Both the position numbers and the translations under genes were made by a program. From contig CAYPIB010000047.1 of NCBI GenBank assembly GCA_964410675.1, positions 1 through 22,013 of the forward strand: 22,013 bases of DNA. Reading direction: 5' to 3'. The DNA comes from RGIG3040 sp964410675 (GTDB lineage: Bacteria > Bacillota > Clostridia > Lachnospirales > Lachnospiraceae). This document shows positions 6,833 through 15,065 of this stretch, piece by piece (the stretch's first letter is position 1; each line of letters starts with the position of its first letter). The notes under the pieces are model-generated. The model ran no database searches. It was not told the origin of the DNA and saw only the letters and a program-made list of their open reading frames with translations.

Positions 6833-7894
6833 TTGAGAATTAATTCTAGTGTAATCGGGATGAACTCCTCAAGAAACTATGTTTCACAATCCCAGAGGAG
6901 CTTCACTTTTTCACTAAAACAAAAAACAATGACAGGTAATTTACAATTAGGACTTGGAAGCAATGTGCAGGAGGAAGGAAAATCAAACAAAGTGAAAGGG
7001 CAGCGAAACATCCGTACAGGTAATCAGCAGATTCTAAGCCGGAATATCTCTAATATTTCAAGTGTCGACGATAAAAAATTGATAGGACAGATTCGGGATG
7101 AATGTATGCAGTATTTGATGTACTGGCTTTTCACCGGCACAAAAAACAAAAAAGTGTCATTTCAGCAATGGAAGCAAGACAATGATTTAGCACAGCAACA
7201 GCAGTTATCTCCAAAACTAGTTAAAAGTACATATGAAGCAAATCTCAGCGTGTTATTTGAGGAGCAGGAGACAACAAATTTTTCAACGGTTGGTACTGTC
7301 AGGACAGCAGACGGCAGAGAAATCAGTTTTAATCTGGATATGACGATGAGCAGAAGCTTTCGCTCCTACTATGAGATGGCATATACAAAAGAGATTGTGC
7401 AGGCAGTAGATCCGCTTGTTATTAACTTAGACGGTAATATTGCCCAAGTATCAGATCAAAAGTTTGAGTTTGATCTTGACGGAGATGGTATTTTAGACAC
7501 TATTTCAAAACTAAATCAAGGAAGCGGCTATTTGGCAATTGATAAAAACGGTGACGGTAAAATAAACGATGGAAATGAATTGTTTGGAACAAAAAGCGGC
7601 GACGGATTTTATGATTTAAGTAAGTATGACAGCGATGGAAACGGCTGGATTGATGAAGGAGATGAAATTTGGGATAAGCTTTTGATTTGGACGCAGGATG
7701 CAAATGGAAATGATGAGCTATATCATGTTTCAAAAGCAGGCGTCGGTGCTATTTGTCTGCAAAAAGCCAGTACCGATTTTTCATTAAATTCAATTAAGGA
7801 TAATCAAGCGAACGGAAAAATAAGGAGTACGGGTGTTTTTTTATATGAAAATGGAAATGCCGGTACCGTGCAGCATTTAGATCTGATGAAATAG
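6833..7894 (+). CDS. EF-hand-like calcium-binding protein of unknown function
   Basis: The TTG at 6833 is chosen because AAGGGGG lies five bases upstream. The 353-residue protein has no signal peptide and starts MRINSSVIGMNSSRN, a Ser/Asn-rich N-terminus reminiscent of proteins exported by the flagellar secretion system. Residues 80-145 look helical. The C-terminal half carries Asp-rich calcium loops: DLDGDGILD (214-222), DKNGDGKINDG (237-247), DSDGNGWIDEGDE (266-278) and a degenerate DANGNDE (289-295). These resemble dockerin/EF-hand loops and are followed by a well-formed C-terminal region (AGVGAICL, STGVFLYENG). Proteins of this type occur in many Lachnospiraceae without an assigned role. 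The sigma-28-like promoter upstream suggests expression with motility genes; that is inference. Confidence 0.75.
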   Translation: MRINSSVIGMNSSRNYVSQSQRSFTFSLKQKTMTGNLQLGLGSNVQEEGKSNKVKGQRNIRTGNQQILSRNISNISSVDDKKLIGQIRDECMQYLMYWLFTGTKNKKVSFQQWKQDNDLAQQQQLSPKLVKSTYEANLSVLFEEQETTNFSTVGTVRTADGREISFNLDMTMSRSFRSYYEMAYTKEIVQAVDPLVINLDGNIAQVSDQKFEFDLDGDGILDTISKLNQGSGYLAIDKNGDGKINDGNELFGTKSGDGFYDLSKYDSDGNGWIDEGDEIWDKLLIWTQDANGNDELYHVSKAGVGAICLQKASTDFSLNSIKDNQANGKIRSTGVFLYENGNAGTVQHLDLMK

Positions 7895-7902
7895 GAAAAC
7901 CG

Positions 7903-7940
7903 GAAAGGCGTAGTGACATTGGTTGCTGCGCTTTTCTGTA
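7903..7940 (+). terminator. Weak terminator-like hairpin after the EF-hand gene
   Basis: GAAAGGCG (7903-7910) pairs with CGCTTTTC (7929-7936) with one G-T wobble. The sequence after the stem (TGTA) lacks a proper T tract, so termination would be inefficient. It precedes the sigma-E-like promoter of the next gene. Confidence 0.35.
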
Positions 7941-7969
7941 TCATCGGAATATGACCAGAATTTCGTGTG

Positions 7970-7997
7970 TCATATTTAAGGAATTAGTACATACACT
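7970..7997 (+). promoter_or_regulatory. Sigma-E-like sporulation promoter of spoIID
   Basis: TCATATT (7970-7976) is a perfect match to the mother-cell sigma-E -35 consensus KMATATT. CATACACT (7990-7997) is a perfect match to the -10 consensus CATACAHT. The spacer is 13 bp, one shorter than usual. spoIID is a classical sigma-E gene. The expected transcript would begin near 8003, right at the ribosome-binding site AAAGGAGG (8003-8010). Confidence 0.7.
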
Positions 7998-8029
7998 TCA
8001 AGAAAGGAGGGATTTATATAAGACAAAAA

Positions 8030-8959
8030 ATGAAAGAATTTACAGTACTTATGTCTATTTTGCTGTTGTTTCCCTGTGTAACAGGATTGTTAAGCGGAAA
8101 GAATCCTAAAATACAGGATTTTGGTGTTTTAGAGTCTGTAGAGGAAGAAGAAACCGAATATTATGTAGAATATAAGGGTACGCTTTTTACACAGTATATT
8201 CCTCTTGAGGATTTTTTAATTGGGGAGATTGCATCTGTAATTCCAATCGATAGCGGGATGGAAGCAATCAAAGCTCAGGCAGTTCTTTTGCGCACTAATT
8301 ATTTTGCCAAGCTTTTGGGAAATCAAAAGCAGAATAGTGTATCGGGACAGGACGTGGCTGTGACAAGACAAATTGTTAAAACAACAGATGTATCCTCCTA
8401 TCTTTCAGCTGTTCAGATGCAAAAGCTATGGAAGGAAGATTATGAGAAGTATTATGAAAAATGCAAGTCGGCTGTTTTAGAGACAAAAGGAATTATTCTT
8501 GTATATAAAGAGGAGCCGGTAGAGGTTTCTTATCATTCCATGAGCAGTGGTGAGACGAGAAATGGAAGTGAAATATTTTCTGATGGCCGTTATGAATATT
8601 TAACACAAGCAAAATGTGATAAAAATGTAGAAAATAAAAAATTTCTTCAAAAGAAAAAAATATCAAAAAAGGAATTGACACAGCCTGAAATTAAAAAAAG
8701 GGATAGCAGCGGGTATGTGCTTTCGGTAAGCTGTAATGGGATTGAAATGTCAGGAGAACAATTTCGGAATACTTATAAGCTGGCATCGGCAAACTTTATA
8801 ATCGAAGAGAGTCAGGATGAATTTTTAATTGAAACAAAAGGAGTTGGACATGGACTCGGTATGGATCAAGCCTACGCTGATTATCTGGCACGGCATGGAG
8901 ACGATTATATAGAAATTTTAAATTATTTTTTTGAAAATTTAACGATAAGTAAGAGATAA
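8030..8959 (+). CDS. spoIID: Stage II sporulation protein D (peptidoglycan lytic transglycosylase)
   Basis: SpoIID is a membrane-anchored enzyme that cleaves peptidoglycan glycan strands and, with SpoIIM and SpoIIP, drives engulfment of the forespore. The 309-residue product has an N-terminal hydrophobic anchor (about 5-21). It carries the family motif GMEAIKAQAVLLRT (76-89), in which Glu78 matches the catalytic glutamate. It also has YHSMSSGETRNG and the C-terminal GVGHGLGMDQ motif. The length is normal. The start is ambiguous: the strong AAAGGAGG site (8003-8010) is 19 bases from ATG 8030, too far, but only seven from an in-frame ATA at 8018 that would add Met-Arg-Gln-Lys and strengthen the positive N-terminus. 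spoIIQ follows, an arrangement also found in Clostridioides. Confidence 0.93.
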   Translation: MKEFTVLMSILLLFPCVTGLLSGKNPKIQDFGVLESVEEEETEYYVEYKGTLFTQYIPLEDFLIGEIASVIPIDSGMEAIKAQAVLLRTNYFAKLLGNQKQNSVSGQDVAVTRQIVKTTDVSSYLSAVQMQKLWKEDYEKYYEKCKSAVLETKGIILVYKEEPVEVSYHSMSSGETRNGSEIFSDGRYEYLTQAKCDKNVENKKFLQKKKISKKELTQPEIKKRDSSGYVLSVSCNGIEMSGEQFRNTYKLASANFIIEESQDEFLIETKGVGHGLGMDQAYADYLARHGDDYIEILNYFFENLTISKR

Positions 8960-8961
8960 AC

Positions 8962-8990
8962 GTATATATTTTTTAACTCCGGTGAAAACT
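8962..8990 (+). promoter_or_regulatory. Possible sigma-F-like promoter of spoIIQ
   Basis: GTATA (8962-8966), 14 bp, then GGTGAAAACT (8981-8990). The forespore sigma-F consensus is GYWTA-N15-GGNRANANTW; this differs at one -10 position and by one base in spacing. spoIIQ is a sigma-F gene in Bacillus subtilis. The site lies three bases after the spoIID stop, in the 64-bp gap before spoIIQ. Confidence 0.5.
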
Positions 8991-9023
8991 AAAGTAAAAG
9001 ATTGGTTTTGACAGGAGGAAATT

Positions 9024-9872
9024 ATGAAGAAGCGTAATGTAACTAGATTAAACAAAGAAAAAATAACAATGATGGTATCCTCTTTTCTTATTGTAGCAGC
9101 TTGTGCAATGACAGGTGTTTATGTTAATCAAAAGGAAAAAGAAAATGTAGATAGGCAAGTAGTGGATTTTACTCAATTAGAAAAAGATACAGGAAGTGAC
9201 ATGGATTCCCTTGGAGCAGGATTGGCAGCGGATTTATCTGCGGATGTGGATACGGCTCCTAACTTTGAACAGACAACAGGCGGTAGTGTAGTAAATCCGG
9301 GAATCGGCGATGTAAGCAAAAACAGTGTCGGGGAAAGCTCGACAGTAGACATTTTAGATGATGAATCTCAATCTGCCGAGAGTGAAACAAAAGAAGAAGA
9401 GGATACACAAAAGGATACGGAAGCATCGGAAACTATGGCGGCTCCTGTAAATTATCACTTTGAAGAGAGTGATGGTTTATCGTGGCCGCTCCAAGGAAAT
9501 GTAGTAATGAATTATAGCATGGATAAAGCAATTTTCTTTGCGACACTGCAACAGTATAAATATAACCCTGCAGTTATTATTTCTGCTTCTTTGGATGCAA
9601 CAGTATCTTCACCGGCAAAGGGAAAAGTAATCTCAGTTGGCACTGATGCAGAAATTGGTAATTATGTAGAAATGGATTTAGGCAGCGGGTATACAATTAC
9701 CCTTGGCCAGCTAAAGGACATTACAGTATCTAAAGGCGAAAGCGTAGAGCGCAGTCAGGTTATCGGTGTTACTGCAGAACCTACTAAATATTATTCCGTA
9801 GAGGGAGTTAATGTTTATTTTAAGGTTGCCAAGGACGGAGTACCGCTCAGTCCAATGAGTATGCTCGAATAA
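9024..9872 (+). CDS. spoIIQ: Stage II sporulation protein Q with degenerate LytM (M23) domain
   Basis: SpoIIQ sits in the forespore membrane and forms a channel or zipper with mother-cell SpoIIIAH across the intermembrane space. The 282-residue product has a short basic N-terminus, one transmembrane helix (17-35), an acidic low-complexity linker (about 55-140) and a C-terminal M23-like beta domain (about 150-282). Domain landmarks are SSPAKGKVISVG, IGNYVEMDLGSGY and VERSQVIGVT. The zinc-binding residues are missing: the usual HxH near the end reads NVY (about 263-265), and no H-x-D-type ligand precedes SSPAKG. It should therefore be structural, like the Bacillus protein and unlike the zinc-binding Clostridioides one. 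GGAGG precedes the ATG at 9024. SpoIIID, which often follows, is absent. Confidence 0.88.
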   Translation: MKKRNVTRLNKEKITMMVSSFLIVAACAMTGVYVNQKEKENVDRQVVDFTQLEKDTGSDMDSLGAGLAADLSADVDTAPNFEQTTGGSVVNPGIGDVSKNSVGESSTVDILDDESQSAESETKEEEDTQKDTEASETMAAPVNYHFEESDGLSWPLQGNVVMNYSMDKAIFFATLQQYKYNPAVIISASLDATVSSPAKGKVISVGTDAEIGNYVEMDLGSGYTITLGQLKDITVSKGESVERSQVIGVTAEPTKYYSVEGVNVYFKVAKDGVPLSPMSMLE

Positions 9873-9890
9873 AAAACGAGGAATATCATC

Positions 9891-9919
9891 TTTACCTCAT
9901 AAAACAAATAGCGTATACT
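9891..9919 (+). promoter_or_regulatory. Vegetative promoter of the cell-wall operon
   Basis: TTTACC (9891-9896), 17 bp, TATACT (9914-9919; 5 of 6). Transcription would start near 9926, inside the terminator hairpin of the upstream unit, so a transcript initiated here could not fold that hairpin fully. It fits the GH9-like/ddl/murF/ddh operon. Confidence 0.5.
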
Positions 9920-9921
9920 AG

Positions 9922-9957
9922 AGGAGTATTTGTGCAATTACAAATGCTCCTTTTTAT
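9922..9957 (+). terminator. Strong intrinsic terminator after spoIIQ
   Basis: AGGAGTATTTGT (9922-9933) pairs with ACAAATGCTCCT (9940-9951) over 12 bp with one G-T wobble and a six-base loop, followed by TTTTATT. It closes the spoIID-spoIIQ unit. Confidence 0.85.
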
Positions 9958-10006
9958 TATTTAAAAATAAGGAAGGAGTGCTTTAAAATAGTTGGAGGAC
10001 GATGAA

Positions 10007-11557
10007 TTGAAAAATAGAAAAGCAGCCTTAATATGCATTCTTATCCTACTCTTATGCTCTGGCTGTAGATATGCAGATCCGGATGATGCAATTAGACAGA
10101 CGCAGGAGCCGGAAGCTTTTTTGCAGGAGGCTGTTTATGATGTGGACTTTGAAAAGCCATCGGTTTTGCCAAAAGTACTTGTAGATCGTAATGGATATGA
10201 GGCTGAGGGACAAAAGGTGGCATTATTTAGAGGGCAAAATCTGTCCGAGACTTTTCGGGTTATTTTGGAGGAAACAGATCAGGTAGTATATGAGGGAAAC
10301 ATTGGAAAAGCTAAATATGATGCGCTTCATGAGGAATATATTAGTAAAGGAGATTTTTCACAAGTAACAAAGCCCGGTGTTTATTATTTAGAAACATCGG
10401 TGATTGGACAGTCCTATCCTTTTGAAGTAAAAGAAAATGCTTTTGAAAGTTTATATGAAAATATATTGGATACTTTTTATTATCATAGATGCGGCACGGA
10501 TTTAGAGGGATCCGTGTATATTAACAACCATAAGGCATGTCACTTAAAAGAAACGGTGCTTAAAGAGGATACTGGTACAGCGGTTGATACACATGGGGGA
10601 TGGCATACCGGAAAAGGTTTTGAGAAAGATGTTGCAGATGGGTGTAAGATCGTATCAGATTTGTTAAGTGCATATGATATTATTGGTTTTAAAAATGAGA
10701 ATTCGGAAAATAAATCGAGAAACGAAACGAAGCTGCTGAATGAAGTAGTATTTGAGGGAAGGTGGCTTCTTTCTATGCAGGATGAAATCACAAAAGGTGT
10801 ATATTCCGGAGTATATCCTGAGAAGGAAAATAATGCAACTGCACCGGAAGCGGATGAACGCAAGTTTTTCGTGGGTGAGATATCAAGGGAAGCAACGGCT
10901 GAATTTGCAGCAGTGATGGCACAGATATCAAGAGTAATAAAAGAACAAAATTTAGAATTTTCAAAAGAGTGTATTTTGGCTTCACAAAATGCATATGCAT
11001 ATTTAGAAAAACAAAATATAAATGATGACTTAATTTATTATGCTGCGGCAGAATTGTATAAAACAACAGGTCTTAACCAATATCAGAAACAAATAAGAGT
11101 ATATTTATCATTACAGGATCCCATAAATAATTCTAAATTTGAACGAAGGCTATATGGAAATATAGCTTATATGACGACTGAAAAATTTCCCGTAGATGTA
11201 TTGCTTTGCAGTGAACTTATGGATGAATTTATGGCAAAGGCAGAAGAGCTGGCTTCACAGGCAAGAGAAGATTCTTATATGACATGGGCAGGCGAAAATG
11301 GATACAATACTCGTGAAATCTTACAGAATACTTTTTTGCTGTCATTAATAGACTATGTAATTACAAGTCAGGAATATATGAAAATCATTGAAAATCAACT
11401 GCATTATTTATTTGGACGGAATGAAAATGGTATTGAGATGATAAGTGGTAAGGGTGTATTAATTTTAACGGAAAATAAAGAGGAATATGAATTGCATTTG
11501 CAGGCTACTTTGTTTTTTATTATACATGAAATTATGGAAAGAGAGGCAGAAACATGA
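10007..11557 (+). CDS. GH9-like lipoprotein lacking the catalytic aspartates (probable pseudoenzyme)
   Basis: The TTG at 10007 has GGAGG eight bases upstream and gives a lipoprotein signal ending LLLCSGC (Cys20); an earlier in-frame TTG at 9992 is less well placed. Residues about 56-142 form the Ig-like domain that precedes many family 9 cellulases (VLVDRNGYEAEGQKVALF, then VTKPGVYYLE). The rest follows the GH9 helical barrel: FYYHRCGTDL (157-166), HKACH, GGWH (197-200), AEFAAVMAQISR, YYAAAELYKTTG and NQLHYLFGRN (463-472). Where active enzymes have GGWHDAGDYG, this one reads GGWHTGKGFEK, so both catalytic aspartates are gone, and no HHR-type motif follows LFGRN. It is likely a non-catalytic glycan-binding or structural envelope protein. 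Its stop overlaps ddl by four bases, tying it to peptidoglycan synthesis. Confidence 0.82.
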   Translation: MKNRKAALICILILLLCSGCRYADPDDAIRQTQEPEAFLQEAVYDVDFEKPSVLPKVLVDRNGYEAEGQKVALFRGQNLSETFRVILEETDQVVYEGNIGKAKYDALHEEYISKGDFSQVTKPGVYYLETSVIGQSYPFEVKENAFESLYENILDTFYYHRCGTDLEGSVYINNHKACHLKETVLKEDTGTAVDTHGGWHTGKGFEKDVADGCKIVSDLLSAYDIIGFKNENSENKSRNETKLLNEVVFEGRWLLSMQDEITKGVYSGVYPEKENNATAPEADERKFFVGEISREATAEFAAVMAQISRVIKEQNLEFSKECILASQNAYAYLEKQNINDDLIYYAAAELYKTTGLNQYQKQIRVYLSLQDPINNSKFERRLYGNIAYMTTEKFPVDVLLCSELMDEFMAKAEELASQAREDSYMTWAGENGYNTREILQNTFLLSLIDYVITSQEYMKIIENQLHYLFGRNENGIEMISGKGVLILTENKEEYELHLQATLFFIIHEIMEREAET

Positions 11558-12603
11558 AAGTTGTAATATTAGCAGGAGGTACGAGCACAGAGAGGGATGT
11601 ATCTTTAGTCAGCGGTAAAATGATATATGAAGCGCTTATTAGAAAAGAACATCAAGCGGTGCTTTTGGACGTATATGTGGGATATGAAGACAATGATTAT
11701 GCTTCTGTATTTGAAATGAAAAAGGACTGGGCCAAAAGTATTGGAAAAATTTCGGAACAGGCACCGGATTTAGCGGCAGTACGAAGCTTAAGAAAAGATA
11801 ATGGAAAGGGATTTTTTGGACCGCATGTCCTTGATATTTGTCAGGCAGCAGATATTGTTTTCTTAGGCCTTCATGGTGCGAATGGAGAAGATGGGAAGAT
11901 ACAGGCAGCGCTGGAGCTTGCAGGGATCCCCTATACAGGTTCAAGCTTTTTAGGAGCGGCAATTTCCATGGATAAGTCGGTATCAAAGGAATTATTTATC
12001 CAAAATGGTATTCCAACACCGATTGGTTTTTCATTGAAAAAAGAACAATATGAAGCAGGAGAAACAGGCTTTGAACGTATTTCAATGCCGGCGGTTGTAA
12101 AAACCTGCTGCGGCGGTTCCAGCGTTGGAGTTTACATAACAAAAAATGAAGAGGAATATAAAACGGCTTTAAAGGAAGCTTTTGCATATGAACCGCAAGT
12201 AGTCATTGAGCAATATATAAAGGGAAGGGAATTTTCCATTGGTATTATTGATGGTGAGGCACTTCCTCTCATTGAAATCGCACCAATTGAAGGCTTTTAT
12301 AATTATAAAAATAAATATCAGGCCGGAAGTGCAGTTGAAACTTGTCCGGCGCAATTAGATGCGGATATTACTAAAAAAATGCAAAGATGTGCGGAAAAGG
12401 TATTTAAGACACTGCGGCTTGAGGCTTACGCAAGAATGGACTTTATTATGCATGAGAATGGCGAGTTTTTTTGTTTGGAAGCCAACACGCTTCCGGGAAT
12501 GACGCAAACATCACTTTTACCGCAGGAAGCTTTAGCTGTGGGTATTTCATATGAGGAGCTATGTGAAAAAATTATAGAAATTTCACTAAAAAAATATATA
12601 TAA
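11554..12603 (+). CDS. ddl: D-alanine--D-alanine ligase
   Basis: Ddl joins two D-alanines using ATP to make the dipeptide that MurF adds to the peptidoglycan precursor. The 349-residue protein shows the ATP-grasp ligase pattern: GGTSTERDVSLVSG (8-21) with the N-terminal glutamate, LHGANGEDG, GSSVG in the ATP-binding region, FYNYKNKY with the tyrosine associated with D-Ala (not D-lactate) ligases, and the C-terminal LEANTLPGMTQTSLLP. It is longer than the E. coli enzymes because of an insertion at about 45-90, common in clostridial forms. It begins in an ATGA overlap with the GH9-like gene and is followed after 21 bp by murF. Confidence 0.95.
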   Translation: MKVVILAGGTSTERDVSLVSGKMIYEALIRKEHQAVLLDVYVGYEDNDYASVFEMKKDWAKSIGKISEQAPDLAAVRSLRKDNGKGFFGPHVLDICQAADIVFLGLHGANGEDGKIQAALELAGIPYTGSSFLGAAISMDKSVSKELFIQNGIPTPIGFSLKKEQYEAGETGFERISMPAVVKTCCGGSSVGVYITKNEEEYKTALKEAFAYEPQVVIEQYIKGREFSIGIIDGEALPLIEIAPIEGFYNYKNKYQAGSAVETCPAQLDADITKKMQRCAEKVFKTLRLEAYARMDFIMHENGEFFCLEANTLPGMTQTSLLPQEALAVGISYEELCEKIIEISLKKYI

Positions 12604-12624
12604 AAGACAAAAAAGGATTATATA

Positions 12625-13992
12625 ATGAAAAATATAACATTGGAAAATATAGCAAAAGTTTGTGATGGTGTTTATTACGGTCCGCAGGAGCTTTTACAGA
12701 AGGAAGCAGATGGTCTTGCCATTGATTCTAGATTAATAGAAAATAATTGGATATTTGCGGCAACAAAGGGAGAGCGCGTAGATGGACATTCCTTTGCTGA
12801 ACAGGTTATGGAAAAAGGAGCACTTGGAGTAGTTTCAGAAAAGAAGCTGGGAGATGATATTCCCCATGTGCTTGTTCGGGATAGTTTTCAAGCGCTTAAG
12901 GATATCGCAGAGTTTTATCGAAGCGAATTAAATGTCAAAGTGATAGGAATTACAGGAAGTGTCGGAAAAACGAGCACGAAGGAAATGATTGCTTCGGTTG
13001 TGTCTCAAAAATATAACACCTTGAAAACGGTTGGTAATTTTAATAACGAAGTTGGAGTACCCCTCACGCTGTTTCGGTTAAGAGCGGAGCATGAAGCAGC
13101 AGTTGTAGAGATGGGAATCAGCGATTTTTCGGAAATGCACAGATTAAGTAAAATCGTAAAACCGGATTTATGTGTCATAACAAATATCGGACAATGCCAT
13201 CTGGAAAACCTGCATGACAGGGATGGGGTATTAAAGGCAAAGACGGAGATTTTTGATTATATGAGTGCTGACAGCCCGGCAATTCTAAACGGGGATGATG
13301 ACAAGCTGCTGACGATAGCGGGAAAGAGAGATAATATCATTTTCTTTTCGAAGGAAGAGAATGGAGAAATTTTTGCATCTGATATTAAAATAAACGGTAT
13401 TTTAGGAACGGAAAGTAAGATTCACACTCCGATTGGCAATTTTACAGTAACAATACCGATTCCCGGAGAGCATATGGTAAACAATGCCCTTGCTGCTACG
13501 GCAGTCGGATTAAAGCTTTCCCTAGATTTGAACCAGATAAAAAAGGGAATTGAACAGGTAAAAGCACTCCCGGGAAGAAGCCATATTATAAAAACCGGTC
13601 AATATATTATTTTAGATGATTGCTATAATGCAAATCCCGTTTCGATGAAGGCGGCAATTACACTTCTTGCCGAGACAAAAGGACATAAATGCGCAATTCT
13701 GGGCTCTATGTTTGAACTGGGAGAAGATGAAAAAGAGCTGCATAGGGAAATGGGAGCCTATTTGGTAGAGAAAAAAATTGACACACTGGCAGCAATCGGA
13801 GAGCTTGGCAAAAATATTTATGACGGAGCCCTTGCAGCAGGCGGGGAAGGGAAAGATAATTATTTCTATTTTGAATCAGTCGAAGAATTTTTAGCAAATA
13901 GTGAAAAGGTATTGCAAAAAGGAGATATTGTGCTTGTAAAAGCATCTCATGGCATGCATTTAGAGCAGATTGTAGAGCAAATATCTGAATAA
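12625..13992 (+). CDS. murF: UDP-N-acetylmuramoyl-tripeptide--D-alanyl-D-alanine ligase
   Basis: MurF is the cytoplasmic enzyme that adds D-Ala-D-Ala to UDP-MurNAc-tripeptide, the last soluble step of precursor synthesis. The 455-residue protein has the normal three-domain layout: N-terminal UDP-binding domain (IDSR, about 33-36; WIFAATKGERVDGH), the Mur ligase P-loop GITGSVGKTSTKEM (108-121), TVGNFNNEVGVP (135-146), EMGIS, ITNIGQCHLE, and a C-terminal domain containing DDCYNANPVSMKAA. AAAAGGA precedes the start. Directly downstream of ddl, whose product it consumes, and 20 bp ahead of ddh. Confidence 0.96.
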   Translation: MKNITLENIAKVCDGVYYGPQELLQKEADGLAIDSRLIENNWIFAATKGERVDGHSFAEQVMEKGALGVVSEKKLGDDIPHVLVRDSFQALKDIAEFYRSELNVKVIGITGSVGKTSTKEMIASVVSQKYNTLKTVGNFNNEVGVPLTLFRLRAEHEAAVVEMGISDFSEMHRLSKIVKPDLCVITNIGQCHLENLHDRDGVLKAKTEIFDYMSADSPAILNGDDDKLLTIAGKRDNIIFFSKEENGEIFASDIKINGILGTESKIHTPIGNFTVTIPIPGEHMVNNALAATAVGLKLSLDLNQIKKGIEQVKALPGRSHIIKTGQYIILDDCYNANPVSMKAAITLLAETKGHKCAILGSMFELGEDEKELHREMGAYLVEKKIDTLAAIGELGKNIYDGALAAGGEGKDNYFYFESVEEFLANSEKVLQKGDIVLVKASHGMHLEQIVEQISE

Positions 13993-14012
13993 AAGGAGGA
14001 GAATTATAATTT

Positions 14013-15008
14013 ATGTACAGTGATAAGATAAGGATTGGAATTTTAGGCTATGGTAACTTAGGAAGAGGAGTAGAGTGTGCAATAAGACAGAATTCCGATA
14101 TGGAGTCTGCCGGAGTTTTTACTAGAAGAAATCCTGATACAGTACAAGTTTTAAGTAAGGATACTAAAGTTTTTTCAGTAAATCAGCTGGAAGAAATGAA
14201 GGATCAAATCGATGTCTTAATTTTGTGCGGAGGAAGTGCCAAAGATCTTCCAAAGATGACACCGAAATATGCAGAGAAATTTCATGTGGTTGACAGTTTT
14301 GATACACACGCAAAAATTCCGGAGCATTTTATGGCAGTTGATATGGCGGCTAAAAAGAGCGGGCATGTGGCGGCTATATCCATTGGATGGGATCCGGGAA
14401 TATTTTCATTAAACCGGGCAATGGCAGAAGCGATTCTTCCGAAAGGCAAAACTTATACCTTTTGGGGAAAAGGTGTAAGCCAAGGGCATTCAGACAGTAT
14501 TCGTAAAATAAACGGTGTTTTAGATGCAAGACAGTACACGATTCCGATTGAGGCGGCCATAGATAAAGTAAGAAGCGGTGAAAATCCGGAATTGTCAATC
14601 AGGGAAAAGCACAGCAGACTTTGTTATGTTGTGGCTGATGAGGCAGCAGACAAAGCTGCCATTGAAAAGGAAATTGTTACGATGCCGAATTATTTTGCGG
14701 ATTATGATACAACAGTACATTTCATCACATTGGCAGAGATGCAAAAAAATCATAATACGCTTCCGCACGGCGGAACTGTCATTCGCTGTGGTAATACAGG
14801 ATGGAATGAGGAAAATAAACAAATGATAGAATACAAAATACAGCTTGATTCCAACCCTGAATTTACATCCAGTATCCTTGTTGCCTATGCAAGAGCTGTT
14901 TTCCGTTTGGGCAAGGAAGGACAGGCAGGCTGCAAGACAGTTTATGATATAGCACCGGGTTATTTGTTAAATATGAGTAAGGAAGATATGAGAAAGAACC
15001 TATTATAA
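14013..15008 (+). CDS. ddh: meso-Diaminopimelate D-dehydrogenase
   Basis: Ddh reductively aminates tetrahydrodipicolinate to meso-diaminopimelate with NADPH, a one-step route to the third residue of the peptidoglycan stem and a precursor of lysine. The 331-residue protein has the Rossmann motif GILGYGNLGRG (9-19), VVDSFDTHAKIP (about 92-103) and the diagnostic ISIGWDPGIFSLNR, followed by WGKGVSQGHSDSIR and GNTGWNEE. The length is close to the roughly 320-residue family norm. GGAGGAG lies 11 bases before the ATG. It ends the cell-wall operon and is followed by a strong terminator. The gene indicates meso-DAP-type peptidoglycan. Confidence 0.95.
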   Translation: MYSDKIRIGILGYGNLGRGVECAIRQNSDMESAGVFTRRNPDTVQVLSKDTKVFSVNQLEEMKDQIDVLILCGGSAKDLPKMTPKYAEKFHVVDSFDTHAKIPEHFMAVDMAAKKSGHVAAISIGWDPGIFSLNRAMAEAILPKGKTYTFWGKGVSQGHSDSIRKINGVLDARQYTIPIEAAIDKVRSGENPELSIREKHSRLCYVVADEAADKAAIEKEIVTMPNYFADYDTTVHFITLAEMQKNHNTLPHGGTVIRCGNTGWNEENKQMIEYKIQLDSNPEFTSSILVAYARAVFRLGKEGQAGCKTVYDIAPGYLLNMSKEDMRKNLL

Positions 15009-15024
15009 AGCAGAAAAAGGAATG

Positions 15025-15063
15025 CCCCCAAAGGTTAGTGAGAACTAACTTTTGGGGGATTTT
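15025..15063. terminator. Bidirectional terminator between ddh and plsC
   Basis: CCCCCAAAGGTTAGT (15025-15039) pairs with ACTAACTTTTGGGGG (15044-15058) over 15 bp with one wobble and a GAGA loop. TTTT follows on the plus strand, and A-rich sequence upstream (about 15014-15018) provides T residues for the minus-strand gene. It lies between two convergent genes. Confidence 0.88.
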
Positions 15064-15065
15064 CA

